A stretch of DNA of 64,000 bases from Campanula takesimana (taxonomy: Eukaryota; Streptophyta; Magnoliopsida; Asterales; Campanulaceae), in assembly GCA_026119855.1 (NCBI GenBank), contig JAOWBW010001592.1:62001-126000 (forward strand), written 5' to 3'. The translations under genes were made by a program, and so were the position numbers. Under the pieces are notes generated by a model. That model saw only the letters and a list, made by a program, of their open reading frames with translations, did no database searches and was not told the DNA's origin. Shown one piece after another: positions 23,836-33,110 of this stretch (within the stretch, counting starts at the first letter, position 1; each line of letters opens with the position of its first letter).

Positions 23836-25280
23836 TGTTGGTGTAGGTTCCCTAGGCACGTTTAATAAACGTTGTAATTGTTATCATTTATTTCATATCA
23901 ATAAAGAGATGTTTTGATTATTATTGTTGTTCATGTTTACTCATAATAATCTTCGTCCCTAGTACTTGTTAAGCCCTATCATAAAGGCTAAATGATCATG
24001 GGATGATCATGTTAGACTTATGGGTACTTGTTTGGAACAAGGTACTGGACATGACCCGCCGTATGAGATTTATGTCATGGTCTATGTCGTACATATATCT
24101 CATATTAGTTATGTCATTCGAATCCTTAGACACGAAGTTATTATAGTCTTCCACTTGATGAACATTATGTTTGACATATTCAAACGCTACCTTTAATCGG
24201 GTAGTTATAAAGGGTATGATTGGCATAATCGGATTCACGTAGGGAAGATTAATAAACTAAATGGATTTGTCCCTCTTCGGAGAGATCTCAAGCTTAGGCC
24301 TCTCGTAGGAATGATGTTGATAAAAATGTTCGGCCGGACTCATATGAATTGATTAGATCAATGTCATTTGGATTATCAACATATTCGGAATCGAGAAAGT
24401 ATTGAACAAAAACAAGTTGACCGTTTGACCATGACTTGTGTTCAATGAAGATCGTGGACAAAGGGATTGTGACATATTCTAAAGGAAAGAAAACTTGTAT
24501 CTAGTTATACTATTTGGGTAGGTATGACGTTTTGCTAGAACCTAATCATATCTTATGGATTCATGTTTGAACCCATTGCCAACTTAGTATAATCCTAAAG
24601 GGTCACACACAATAGAACGAATCCTTAAAGGACTATATTGGAAATTATGGCTCTCTGATCCTGGTGTGCGAGCGCACAAACCAGGCTGGGCGGCCGCACA
24701 TGTTTGGGCGACCGTACACCTGATTTTGGGCGGCCGCACAGTAAGTCGGGACATATTTCCTGATTTAAGTAGGAAAATAATTTTGGACGGGTTTTGACAC
24801 AAGTTTCCTATTTGGAATAGGTCTAACTTGTATATAAATAGCCAAATTTGGCCAGAACAATCCCCTAGCCTTTGTGTAAGTCTCCAAAGAGTTTGAGAGA
24901 GTTTTATTTTGTTCTAAGACATCCTAGATTGAAGAATACACAAAATAATATTCCATATAGTTCATATTAATTGTGAAAACGTGTTTCACAATTTTGGTCT
25001 AGCAACCAAGATCAAGTGTTCTTGATATTCGTTTAAGGTGTGGATACCGCTAGAGGGTGAAGCTCATCATCTTCAAAGTTCGTGTTCTTACTTGTTTGTG
25101 ATTAAAGCTTCAATTTCTCCACCAAGATCAAAGACCAAATTCAAAGTCATCAAGGGTTAGTTTTTCTAGTATTCATATTGCAAGTATTTGATTTAATCAT
25201 ATGAATGGATCTATGGGCTTTGGGTTTCATAAAATTTTAAATGATATTTTACGCTGTGCATGTTACTACGAAACCCAACA
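23836..25280 (+). repeat. copia-A 3' LTR
   Basis: It starts TGTTGGTGTAGG and ends AAACCCAACA, 1445 bp, and is related but clearly diverged from the 1509-bp copia-B LTRs. It contains a TATA box at 24831-24840 and a GC-motif cluster upstream of it. The next base belongs to an RTE-type LINE. Confidence 0.93.
24668..24840 (+). promoter_or_regulatory. copia-A LTR promoter: four-site GCG-NN-CGC cluster and TATA box
   Basis: Sites are GCGAGCGC (24668-24675), GCGGCCGC (24690-24697), GCGACCGT (24708-24715) and GCGGCCGC (24730-24737), at start-to-start distances 22, 18 and 22. TATATAAATA lies 94 bp downstream at 24831-24840. Position directly upstream of the TATA box suggests a promoter-proximal element. 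Confidence 0.65.
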
Positions 25281-26519
25281 CATTTAACCCTCCCAATGTC
25301 TCGTGTCCTCTTATCCCTTGTACGACCAATTCTATAGATGTCTTTTTCCCCTTCTTTTGTATCCAATCTATCATAAAGTTTCTGATTCACCTTTTCTCTG
25401 GCATCTTTTACTGCTTTCTTTTCTTCTCTTCTAACCTCTTTTTACCTCTCATAATTCTCCTCACTACTGCATTTTCCCAATAATTTATAGCATTCTCGCT
25501 TGCTTTGCTTCCTCGTTCCACCATGATGTGTCCTTACTTGGTGGCACACTTCCTTTAGATTCTCCAAGGATTTCTCTCTCCACCTCCTTTATGGTATGCT
25601 CCATCTTAGTCCAGGTCGAATCTATATCCATATCCTCCATATTACCTGACCAAATACTAGTAGTTGCCATCTTAGCTAGAAATCTCTGTTGATTCTCCCC
25701 TTGAAGCCTCCACCACTTGATTCTAGGTTCTACTAGTGGTTTCTCTTCCTTGAAATTCTCCTACTTCGAAAATCAAGTACCACAAGTCTATGTTGAGTTG
25801 CAGTACTTTCACTGGAATAACCTTGCAGTCAGTGTAACTCTTTCTACAAGCATTTCTTACTAAGAAGAAGTCAATCTGACTCGCATTACCTCCATTTCTA
25901 TAGGTCACCAAGTGTGATTATCTCTTCTTGAACCAAGTGTTCATTCCTCTCCCCAAAACCAAAACCTCCAAGAATGCTCTCAAAGTCGTGTCGACTAGAC
26001 CCCACATGTCCATTAAGATCGCCACCAACGACTAACTTCTCACCTCTAGGTACGCGTTGCACAACCTCCTCTAAATCTTCCCAGAACTCTTATTTAATAG
26101 ATGCGTCCAACCCTACTTGTGGTGCATAGGCACTAATAACAGTGTTCTAAAAGACGCCCGTCTAGGTGCTAGGCGTTGATGAAACGCCTACGTCCCGCCT
26201 AGGATATTATAGTTATGTTTAAAGTCTTAGCCCCGCCTAGATCCCGTTTAGGCCCCGCCTAGGCGCTAAGCCCAGCTGCGGTGCCTAGCGACCGCCTAGC
26301 ACTTTTTAGAACCTTGACTAATAATAGTTACAATCTCATCACTGACCACAAGTTTAATACCAATAACCCGGTCACTCTTCCTGTACACCTCCACAACATC
26401 ATCGATATACTCCTTGTAAATAATGATACCTACTCCATTCCTACCCTTATCCTTTCCTGAATACCAAAGCTTAAAACCCCAAGGTGCTATTTCTTTAGCT
26501 TTCTCTCCAACCCACTTAG
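25281..26519 (-). pseudogene. RTE-type LINE fragment (endonuclease and start of RT region)
   Basis: Reading the minus strand, fragments such as SGKDKGRNGVGIIIYKEY, YAPQVGLDASIK and RNGGNASQIDFFLVRNACRK match the apurinic-type endonuclease of plant RTE LINEs, often annotated as craniofacial development protein 2-like. DTSWWNEEAKQARM near 25500 is the linker towards the reverse transcriptase. Several stops and frameshifts are present. The copia-A LTR cuts it at 25280, and an L1 insertion at 26534-28412 separates it from its N-terminal part. Confidence 0.85.
26140..26316. mobile_element. hAT-type MITE, 177 bp
   Basis: Perfect 8-bp target duplication ACTAATAA at 26132-26139 and 26317-26324. The ends are imperfect inverted repeats: CAGTGTTCTAAAAGACG and, on the other strand, CAAGGTTCTAAAAAGTG. 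The interior is full of short GCGCCTAGGCG-like palindromes. It interrupts the RTE endonuclease frame, which continues across it. Confidence 0.88.
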
Positions 26520-26533
26520 TTTCTTGTAGACAC

Positions 26534-28412
26534 TTTTTTTTTTTTCAGCGAAAAGGGAAAAGCCCCCTAAATTTTATTGAAATGAAATAAAAATACAAAG
26601 AGGTGATGACCAAAAAAAAAAGGACAAAAATTAAAAATAAATAAAAGCTAAGCAAAGAAAGATCATTGCCTTGTCGGCTTCCAGAGCCTTTTTGGCTTGT
26701 TATTCTTTGCCTTAGCTTTCGAGCTAGATTTTCCTCGTTTTCCTTTGACTGGTTGAAAGCCGTCTTATTCATCATAGTAGTCCTCCAAATTTTCGCTATA
26801 AGCCATTGGAGCCCAAGGATCAACATGAACTCCTCCAACCATCCCTCCATAAAGTCGAGCGTCGTCAAATGCCGAAGGAGATGTATCAGAGAGACCGCCA
26901 TCCGGTTCAGAATTGCATTTTTCCCGAAGGGTGAGAGCTTCTTTTAGATTTTTTGGGTTGATAAATTCGGGATTATAATATTTGGGATTCGGTGTACGAG
27001 CTGAAAGGGGACGAAGGTTTGAAGCAGAAGAGGCTTGAGTTTGATTTTCTTTAAAAGCAGCCACTTTTGCCTTGACAATTTCTTCTATATCTTGAATTTC
27101 TTTTGGTGCTTCATTCACATTCACAGGTGAATTATCATTAGAATTCACCTCAATCATCGAAGGTGTACCATTGCCAGTCAGAAAATTATCCTTTTCATTA
27201 GCCTCATGTGCAGCCACATTTTGTGACTCCTCAATATGGTGTTGCATATTAGGCAATTCACTATCCTTTACCAAATCAACAGAATGCCCTTGCTCAAGAG
27301 AAGAAGTTGTAAGACCAAGAATAGGCTTTATTTGCCAAACTTTGTCATTGGAACCTGATGGTTTATCTACCTCCCCCCCCCCTTTTCACCATTTGTAGCA
27401 TTAGGATCTGAGGGCACCTTCTGCCCGTTCACTGGGTGGACTCGTTTTCAAGAGCTAATATCATGACCAAGCATTGAACAATGCTTGCAATACTTGGGCA
27501 AATTGTCATATTCCAATTTCTGATAAAAACTAGGTAATGAATCACCACAATCTACATAAACTTCATGAGGCAATTTCTTGGAGACATCAAGCTGAATTAA
27601 GACCTTAGCCATACTAGGTCTTGTCAAGAGATAAAAACGTACCTATAAGCTTAGCAATGGCAAACAGGCACGTCTTATTAAACAAGTGAACTGGTAAGCC
27701 CGGGAGACCTACCCACACCGCAGCAATGGGGGATTCATGCTCTGGACGCCATGACGGAGTCCATGCTAGGGTTCTCATGGGATACTTTGTGACATACTAA
27801 ACCTCCTTCATCCATAACCTTTGGTAGTCAACCTCCGAGGATAATTGAATAAGCATATGTCTTGCATCAAGATGGCCCAACTTGTATTGACCCTTCAATT
27901 GGAACTTCGCAAAAGCAAGGCGAGCATCTTCCATGGATGGTCTGCCATGGGAGAATTTACCCACAAGGGTCCATTTAAACGGCAAGGCGAAAGCGTCTAT
28001 GTGTTCTCGGGAAAGTTTGATTGATGGAATTCCTTTGTAAGACGAAGGAATAATAGCGGGTAAAGTTTGTGATGGAGCAGATTGGTGAGTCGTGAATAAG
28101 CTAGCATATGATGTAGGTTTGGGATTTGGAATAGGCGAAGATGTGGATTGCGGCGCTTGCACATGGCAAGAAGGTAGCAGCGCCGGATTAGGGTTAAGCT
28201 TTTGAGACGCGACAACGGAAGGGTTTTGAACGCTAGTAATTTCCGGAGAGTGTGACGAAACAGGGGCGACGGGGATATCAAAGAAAGAGGCCGGGAAGGC
28301 CATTGAACGGCGGCCTCTAGGGAAAAACCCTAGAGACGAAAAAGAGAGAATCGCCTAGAGAGAGGGAGTTTTTTTTAAAAAAATTAAATATAAAGTGATG
28401 GTAATGTTTGAT
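26534..28412 (-). mobile_element. L1-type LINE containing only ORF1, inserted in the RTE LINE
   Basis: A 14-bp direct repeat (TTTCTTGTAGACAC at 26520-26533 and 28413-28426) flanks it. A 12-base T-run at 26534-26545 is the poly(A) tail of a minus-strand copy. The 3' end has the plant L1-type GGGGGCTTTTCCCTTTTCGC sequence before the tail. Only ORF1 is present; there is no endonuclease or reverse transcriptase. The RTE sequence resumes after 28426. Confidence 0.88.
26765..28303 (-). pseudogene. L1 ORF1 protein (DUF4283 plus zinc knuckle), decayed
   Basis: ATG at 28303 follows a pyrimidine-rich leader. A proline/serine-rich N-terminus leads into a DUF4283 domain (ALPFKWTLVGKFSHGRP, MEDARLAFAKFQL, then VWVGLPGLPVHLFNK). 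The zinc knuckle CKHCSMLGHDISS lies near 27470. The C-terminal part (27274-26765) is acidic and ends DYYDE. An in-frame TAG at 27799-27797 and several later stops or shifts disable it. ORF1 proteins of plant L1 elements bind RNA. Confidence 0.85.
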
Positions 28413-28426
28413 TTTCTTGTAGACAC

Positions 28427-28530
28427 ATTATGTCAATCTTCCTCCTCCTCATAACCTCCACGACTTCTGCTGATCTCCCTGTCAAAGAGCATATGTTCCA
28501 AGTTCCAAAGCGCATCCCACTTATAAACAT
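28427..28530 (-). pseudogene. RTE LINE, N-terminal fragment beyond the L1 insertion
   Basis: The minus strand continues the endonuclease N-terminus (WDALWNLEHMLFDREISRS, then a glutamate-rich stretch in place of the usual RRRxI segment). It rejoins the frame interrupted at 26519. The outer end of the RTE copy is not defined. Confidence 0.65.
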
Positions 28531-29396
28531 TCAAACATGCACTTTTAATTGTAATGTTAAGAATGTTTGTCCTAGTATTACAAACTGCCTCATCTAGTAA
28601 TGAAAAACGCCTCTTACATTGTCAACATATGCTTGGTGAGTTTTTACAAGTTGCAAAAACAAATGCCTTTTCTACTGTTAAAAAGTGCGTGCTGTAGTAA
28701 TAGAAAATGCCTCCTACAGTGTCGAAAAGTGCCGGCTGTGTTTTTATAAATTCTAGTTATTTTCAAAAATGCCACCGCGCTTTGTAAAAACGTTCTGCTT
28801 ATTTACAAAAATGTCAATCTGCATATGGAAAACACGTTTTACGCTAAGACGAGTGTAAAACGCGCTTTTCTTAAGATTTTCACTACTACTACTGCCCTAA
28901 ATATTTTCCTTGACCAAAACCACCCCCATGTGCAAAATAGCGCCACCAAACTGGAACAACCGTCCAGATTCATAACAAGAATAGTAGAAAGTGACTCAAC
29001 TTTCTTGCTTGATTTGTATACAAACAGCTGCCCCACTTGCTTGGAGAATTTTGGACCTCAAAATTATTTCTGGTCATTGATTTACACACACAAAATTAGA
29101 ACAACCTTCACCAAACAAACAATCACCTCTTTTTCCTTGCAACACCTTCTTTACACATTTCTTTCAAACCCTTAACCCCCACTCTGAATCTCCAAACCCT
29201 TTTCATCCAATAATCAATCTCCAATTTTCTTGGACACCCACAATATCTTTTTCACTTTTCTCACCTGGGTTTCTCTTACTTTCTTCAATTCTTCAGTCAT
29301 TTACTTTCTATTTTAAATTTCATTATATACTCTGTTTCTTGTCAAAAAGGGGTTTCAAGAAAAGTGTTTTTTTGTGGGTGAGATTTATTAATTAGG
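28531..29396. other. Upstream region of RBCX2
   Basis: 28560-28830 contains degenerate repeats of the form AAAATGCCTCCTACAGTGTC about 100 bp apart; their origin is unknown. From about 28830 the sequence looks like host promoter and leader. TATATA lies at 29324-29329, 68 bp before the start codon, inside a pyrimidine-rich tract. The small ORF at 28825-29175 has no support. Confidence 0.4.
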
Positions 29397-29675
29397 ATGG
29401 TTGGGGGTTTGGCAGTGGTGGGCACATCAATGGTGGATTCACACAGTTCACCATGTTTGTGTGTGGATGCTTTGGCATCAACAATGAATAGTGGGGATTC
29501 CATTTTGTATAGGAAATCAAAAAGGCAATTGCCTTTGAACAGCTCTTTTGTTGGTTCAAGGCTTCCTGTAAAAGGACTTTATTCAAAGAAGCAGCCAAGC
29601 AAGAGTAGTAAGGGTATGGTGATTGTGAATGAATTGGCTGGACAGTATGAAGACAGCTTTGGGGATGTTAAAACT
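29397..29675 (+). CDS. RBCX2: RBCX2 exon 1
   Basis: 93 codons from ATG, ending ...GDVKT before GTAAGAG. It encodes the putative transit peptide and the NELAGQYEDSF segment. It ends in phase 0. Confidence 0.88.
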
Positions 29676-31812
29676 GTAAGAGTTATGACTTTTTATGAAG
29701 ATTTTTTTTATTGTGATTTTTTATTTTGTTTTTGATTTTGATTTTATTTTGCTTGAAGATTTCTAGAGGAATGTTAATCATCTTATGTTGATGTTTCTTC
29801 AAGATTGTTTTAAGATATGTGATGACGCCCTAGATTTCTGGGGTCACGGAGATAGAACTCCAACTTTGCTGTCTCTTGATCCTGATCACAACACAAACAA
29901 GAACACCGTTAAGACCAAGGCCGGGTTGGAATCCGGCTTAGGCCCTCGGGTGTGAGAGTAAGATCTCTGAGGAAAACCTAGGAAGAAGGTTCAATGAAGA
30001 CCTTGTGTGTGTGAATAGGATAGAGCACATACCTCTCTCATGGGGCGAAAAGGGGTATATATATGACCAAGGGAAAGAAACCTGCACAAGGTACTAACCA
30101 CCCCGGTACTGGGGGGACACGTGGCGAGTCCCCAGTGGATCGGTCAGGAGAGTGGCTGGGAAGGTGGCGTGTCTGTCAGGGAAGCATGGTTCCATCACCA
30201 ACCGTTATGGTGTGTCAGGTACGGTTAGGTGACGCCTCGCGTACGTTTGTGCCAGCTGGGCACTACGGGCTCCTCAGGATGACGGGAGGAGAGTCAACTC
30301 GGGCATATTCATCAGGAGATAAAACCTCTCGGGCTTACTAGCCCGCGTTCCTTGTCGGTTAGGCCTCCAGAGTTCAGGTCCGGTTCGGGCGCGTTAGATC
30401 GCATTGATTCTAGACCGGCGAGCATCCGGCCCAGAAGGCTCGGTCTCATCAATATGTTAAGCATATAATGTTTTAGATATTTCCTAGTAGCAAGCTATTA
30501 ACAATATGGATGCCTTGATGTGGTTCTTCAATTTTGAGCAAGGAAATAGAGTACACGCCAGTATATATTACAACCTCCATCCCGAAATGAATGTCTATTT
30601 TCGTTCTTGGTCAAGAACAAAGAAAAAGATTGACATTCATTTTGAGACGGAGGAAGTATGTTATTACATTTTTGAAATGACTTTCTTAGATATTATAGAG
30701 GCCTCCTAACTACTAAGATTGTAGCCTTCAGTATCTGGGAATGTATTGTTTGACATACTCTTCTGAACAGAGAACATAGAATATGGCTGGCCATTTAATT
30801 TCCACCAGCACGCTGCCAATCGTTTGATTTTCGTTTGATCTCGATTATTATGATCGCAGCAAGTCATTAATTTGTTCACGTACAAAGCTGTGAGGACCGT
30901 TATGAACCAGCTCTATGAGATGAACCCAACTCAGTACCGATGGTTCTATGAGTAAGTTGATTATCACCATTGTTGATCTCTCTTATTATACAAACGATTA
31001 TTTTGGATACAAAAATTGTTGATGTCTTTGGTTTCTGAAAATAATTTCACTCTACTGAATTGTACTTTCTCGTTTCTTGTTATAATAGTTTTGTGACGGT
31101 AAACAAGCCTAGTGATGGGAAGCAATTCCTTCGGGTTCTTGCAAAGGTATCTAGTTTCAGAAAGCATGTTCGAAATTGAATACTCCCCTGCTGAAAAAAC
31201 CAGTATTGTTATTTTGACCGCCCCATTTTACTGAGTTGACTCCTCCGTGCTTTACGCAGCTGTATTGTACAACTTATTGAAGTATCAAAGGGGGTCAACT
31301 CAGTAAAATGGGGGGTCTATATAACATCACCAAAAACAAAAAAAGTCATACTTACCGAATTTGTCACTGCCCAAAAGATGAGTCGCACTTTTAGAAGATG
31401 AAATAATCTTATTGCACTTTCACAAAGACGACATTCTTTTGGGATAGAGGGATTATCAATTTGATAACAGATTCTTAAATCATTTTTCGTAAGATGTCTT
31501 TGCTTGTTCTGATAATAGGAGAAGCAAGAACTTGCAGAACGTGTAATGGTGACACGACTTAACCTCTATGCAAAATGGATTAAGGTACCGTAAAAGTGAT
31601 TTTGTTACCATGATATTGGTTTAATTGTAAACAAAATAAAAAACAACAAATATTGATTACTTTTTTTTTTTTTTTTTTAAATGTTACAGAAATGTGACCA
31701 TGCTGAAATTTACAACGAGATATCTGATCAGAACTTGGAGTTGATGCGTGAAAGGCTCATGGCGACAGTGATTTGGCCCTCTGACGATACAACAACAGAG
31801 ACGATTGGATGA
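29397..31812 (+). CDS. RBCX2: RbcX Rubisco-assembly chaperone, chloroplast (five exons, 205 aa)
   Basis: Coding exons are 29397-29675, 30860-30951, 31089-31146, 31519-31584 and 31690-31812. All introns are GT-AG, and the joined frame is 205 residues with no stop. RbcX is a small helical dimer in the chloroplast stroma that binds the C-terminus of newly folded Rubisco large subunit and helps form the L8 core. Residues 1-70 are serine- and basic-rich, as expected of a transit peptide. The conserved core includes VRTVMNQLYEMNPTQYRWFY, KQELAERVMVTRLNLYAKW, LMRERLMATVIWPSDD and the end TETIG. N-terminal motif SSPCLCVDAL and length fit the type II protein (Arabidopsis RBCX2) better than RBCX1. It is the only clear host gene. 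Introns 1 and 3 carry transposon remains. Confidence 0.9.
29820..30451. mobile_element. Solo LTR in RBCX2 intron 1, 632 bp
   Basis: Begins TGATGACGCC and ends GTCTCATCA, so the ends are an inverted TGATGA/TCATCA pair. It is flanked by a perfect 5-bp duplication, ATATG at 29815-29819 and 30452-30456. TATATATA near 30055 could be its promoter (more likely on the minus strand). No coding domain. A solo LTR is the simplest reading; a short non-autonomous element is an alternative. Confidence 0.8.
30571..30656. mobile_element. Stowaway-type MITE in RBCX2 intron 1, 86 bp
   Basis: TA dinucleotides flank it (30569-30570 and 30657-30658). The ends CCTCCATCCCGAAATGAATG and, on the other strand, CCTCCGTCTCAAAATGAATG are near-perfect inverted repeats of the Stowaway/Tc1-mariner type. 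It would fold into one long hairpin. Confidence 0.9.
30860..30951 (+). CDS. RBCX2: RBCX2 exon 2
   Basis: 92 bp after GATCGCAG, starting QVINLFTYKAVRTV and ending WFY plus two bases before GTAAGTTG. The phase matches exons 1 and 3. Confidence 0.9.
31089..31146 (+). CDS. RBCX2: RBCX2 exon 3
   Basis: 58 bp completing the split aspartate codon and encoding FVTVNKPSDGKQFLRVLAK before GTATCT. Confidence 0.9.
31216..31317. repeat. Foldback element in RBCX2 intron 3
   Basis: Arms 31216-31243 and 31290-31317 are about 28-bp inverted repeats (core CCATTTTACTGAGTTGAC) around a 46-bp centre. It looks like a small MITE, but no target duplication could be assigned. Confidence 0.7.
31519..31584 (+). CDS. 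RBCX2: RBCX2 exon 4
   Basis: 66 bp, 22 codons: EKQELAERVMVTRLNLYAKW then IK, before GTACCG. This is among the best conserved parts of RbcX. Confidence 0.9.
31690..31812 (+). CDS. RBCX2: RBCX2 exon 5 with stop
   Basis: 123 bp after TTACAG, encoding KCDHAEIYNEISDQNLELMR onwards and ending TETIG then TGA at 31810-31812. Confidence 0.9.
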   Translation, partial: KCDHAEIYNEISDQNLELMRERLMATVIWPSDDTTTETIG

Positions 31813-32995
31813 GGAAAAATTAAATCTGGTAGATATATTTTCTTTCTCTGTGTAAGAGTTTGTAATATCAGGAAAATCCCCCTGCTCAAATATTAGGTAG
31901 TTTGATTCTGACAGTATTATTTTTTACTACCTAGTAATAAGCAAATTTCATGAAATGTATATGAACATGTTATGTATGTATATATAATATATCAAAGTCT
32001 ACCATATTAGATTTCACTAAGATTCAGCACATGCAGAATTGTATATATGGAATTAGTTCTAATTGACAAATTATAGCCTAACTTACAGGATCAAGATTTG
32101 ATAGCTAGTTTATAGGAAAGATTTATTCTTTGTATTTGTATATAACTCATTCGATATTCAATACAGAAATCATGGCATTGAGCATATTCTAACTTTTCAC
32201 CTAATACCTCAGGTTGAATCAACGAAATCGCACCACCAAAATTGACAGCACACACCAAGTGCCTCTACAACGAAGCTGCACAAATTTTTTTAAAATTATG
32301 CCACTGAACATTGATATGCAACTACGTACGCCTTCGTCCCAACAATAGACTTGACTTGGACAAGTCAAACTTGTTAGAGATGTAGTTTTACTTGCTTGTA
32401 CCCTCAAAAAATTGCGCTAAGATTATTTCCCTTTTAAGAATGCAATTACATTTTTTTTTTTTTTTTTTGAGACAGATGAAATGGAAAGTGCCACTCTTTT
32501 TTCTATTTTTTTTAATTGTTTAGGACGGGAACTATCTAAATCATGTTTTATGAGTTAAGATCTTGACATCCAAGCATGAATCATTGACCAAACTCTTTAA
32601 CTGAGAAAATATGCCAGCATTTCTTAGCTTGGTTGCCAAAGTTGTGGAATCAAGACATCTAAAATAATGAACTTGAGAATTACTATACAGCATTAAACCT
32701 AACAGTTGAGTCCATGAATTTTGATAGCTGAACAAGTTATTTCACTCCTCCACATTGTAAAATAAAGTCAACTTACGCTTACTAAAATCAACCACAATGT
32801 TTGTTTTGTGGGTGCACTAATTATATCGAATTCAAATAAATACAAAATTTCTTCTTCTTAGTATGAATCTGGGCTGCATGCTTGAACGGAGGAGCACTTT
32901 CGTGGCAGATGCCAAATTCTTGTTACACAAATATTTGATATTTTCAATGACAGTAGCGCCCTTGGACTTTTTGCACAAAAGAATGCACATAAGAG
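31813..32995. other. Downstream flank of RBCX2
   Basis: AT-rich, presumably 3' UTR and intergenic. No convincing ORF, RNA gene or element; homopolymer T near 32450-32470. Confidence 0.5.
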
Positions 32996-33110
32996 CAGTG
33001 TTTTAAAAAGCGGGCTAGGCGCTAGGAGCAGCCCTTAGGCGCAGTGATTTCTATTAGGCGGCCAATCTAGGCGTTAGGCGGTCTAGGCGGATCTAAGCGG
33101 TCTGGGCAAT
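32996..33110. mobile_element. Left part of a hAT-type MITE
   Basis: CAGTGTTTTAAAAAGCG matches the end of the MITE at 26140, and the GGCGCTAGG-rich interior is similar. The right end and target duplication are missing; the chromovirus sequence takes over. Confidence 0.65.

Larger units (their letters stand above)
1..25280 (+). mobile_element. Ty1/copia LTR retrotransposon 'copia-A', left-truncated by window, with nested insertions
   Basis: The first 30 bases match the end of the LTR at 25251-25280 and are followed by a tRNA-Met-type primer-binding site. A gag-pol reading frame follows at 20023-23815, then a purine tract and a 3' LTR. Removing the solo LTR (106-2203) and the Tat element (2442-18779) with their target duplications leaves about 5.4 kb of internal sequence, close to the 5.5 kb of the related copia-B (48834-57351). 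The 5' LTR lies mostly outside the window, so the outer target duplication cannot be checked. gag-pol is broken, so the element is not autonomous. It sits in an RTE-type LINE whose sequence resumes at 25281. Confidence 0.93.

Noticed and set aside
25241..25483. 80-residue ORF across the copia-A LTR end
   Set aside because: Spans an element junction and is antisense to LINE coding sequence.
28825..29175. 116-residue ORF upstream of RBCX2
   Set aside because: No domain or codon signature; lies where promoter and leader are expected.
30063..30341. 92-residue ORF in RBCX2 intron 1
   Set aside because: Lies within the solo LTR; no domain or splice support.
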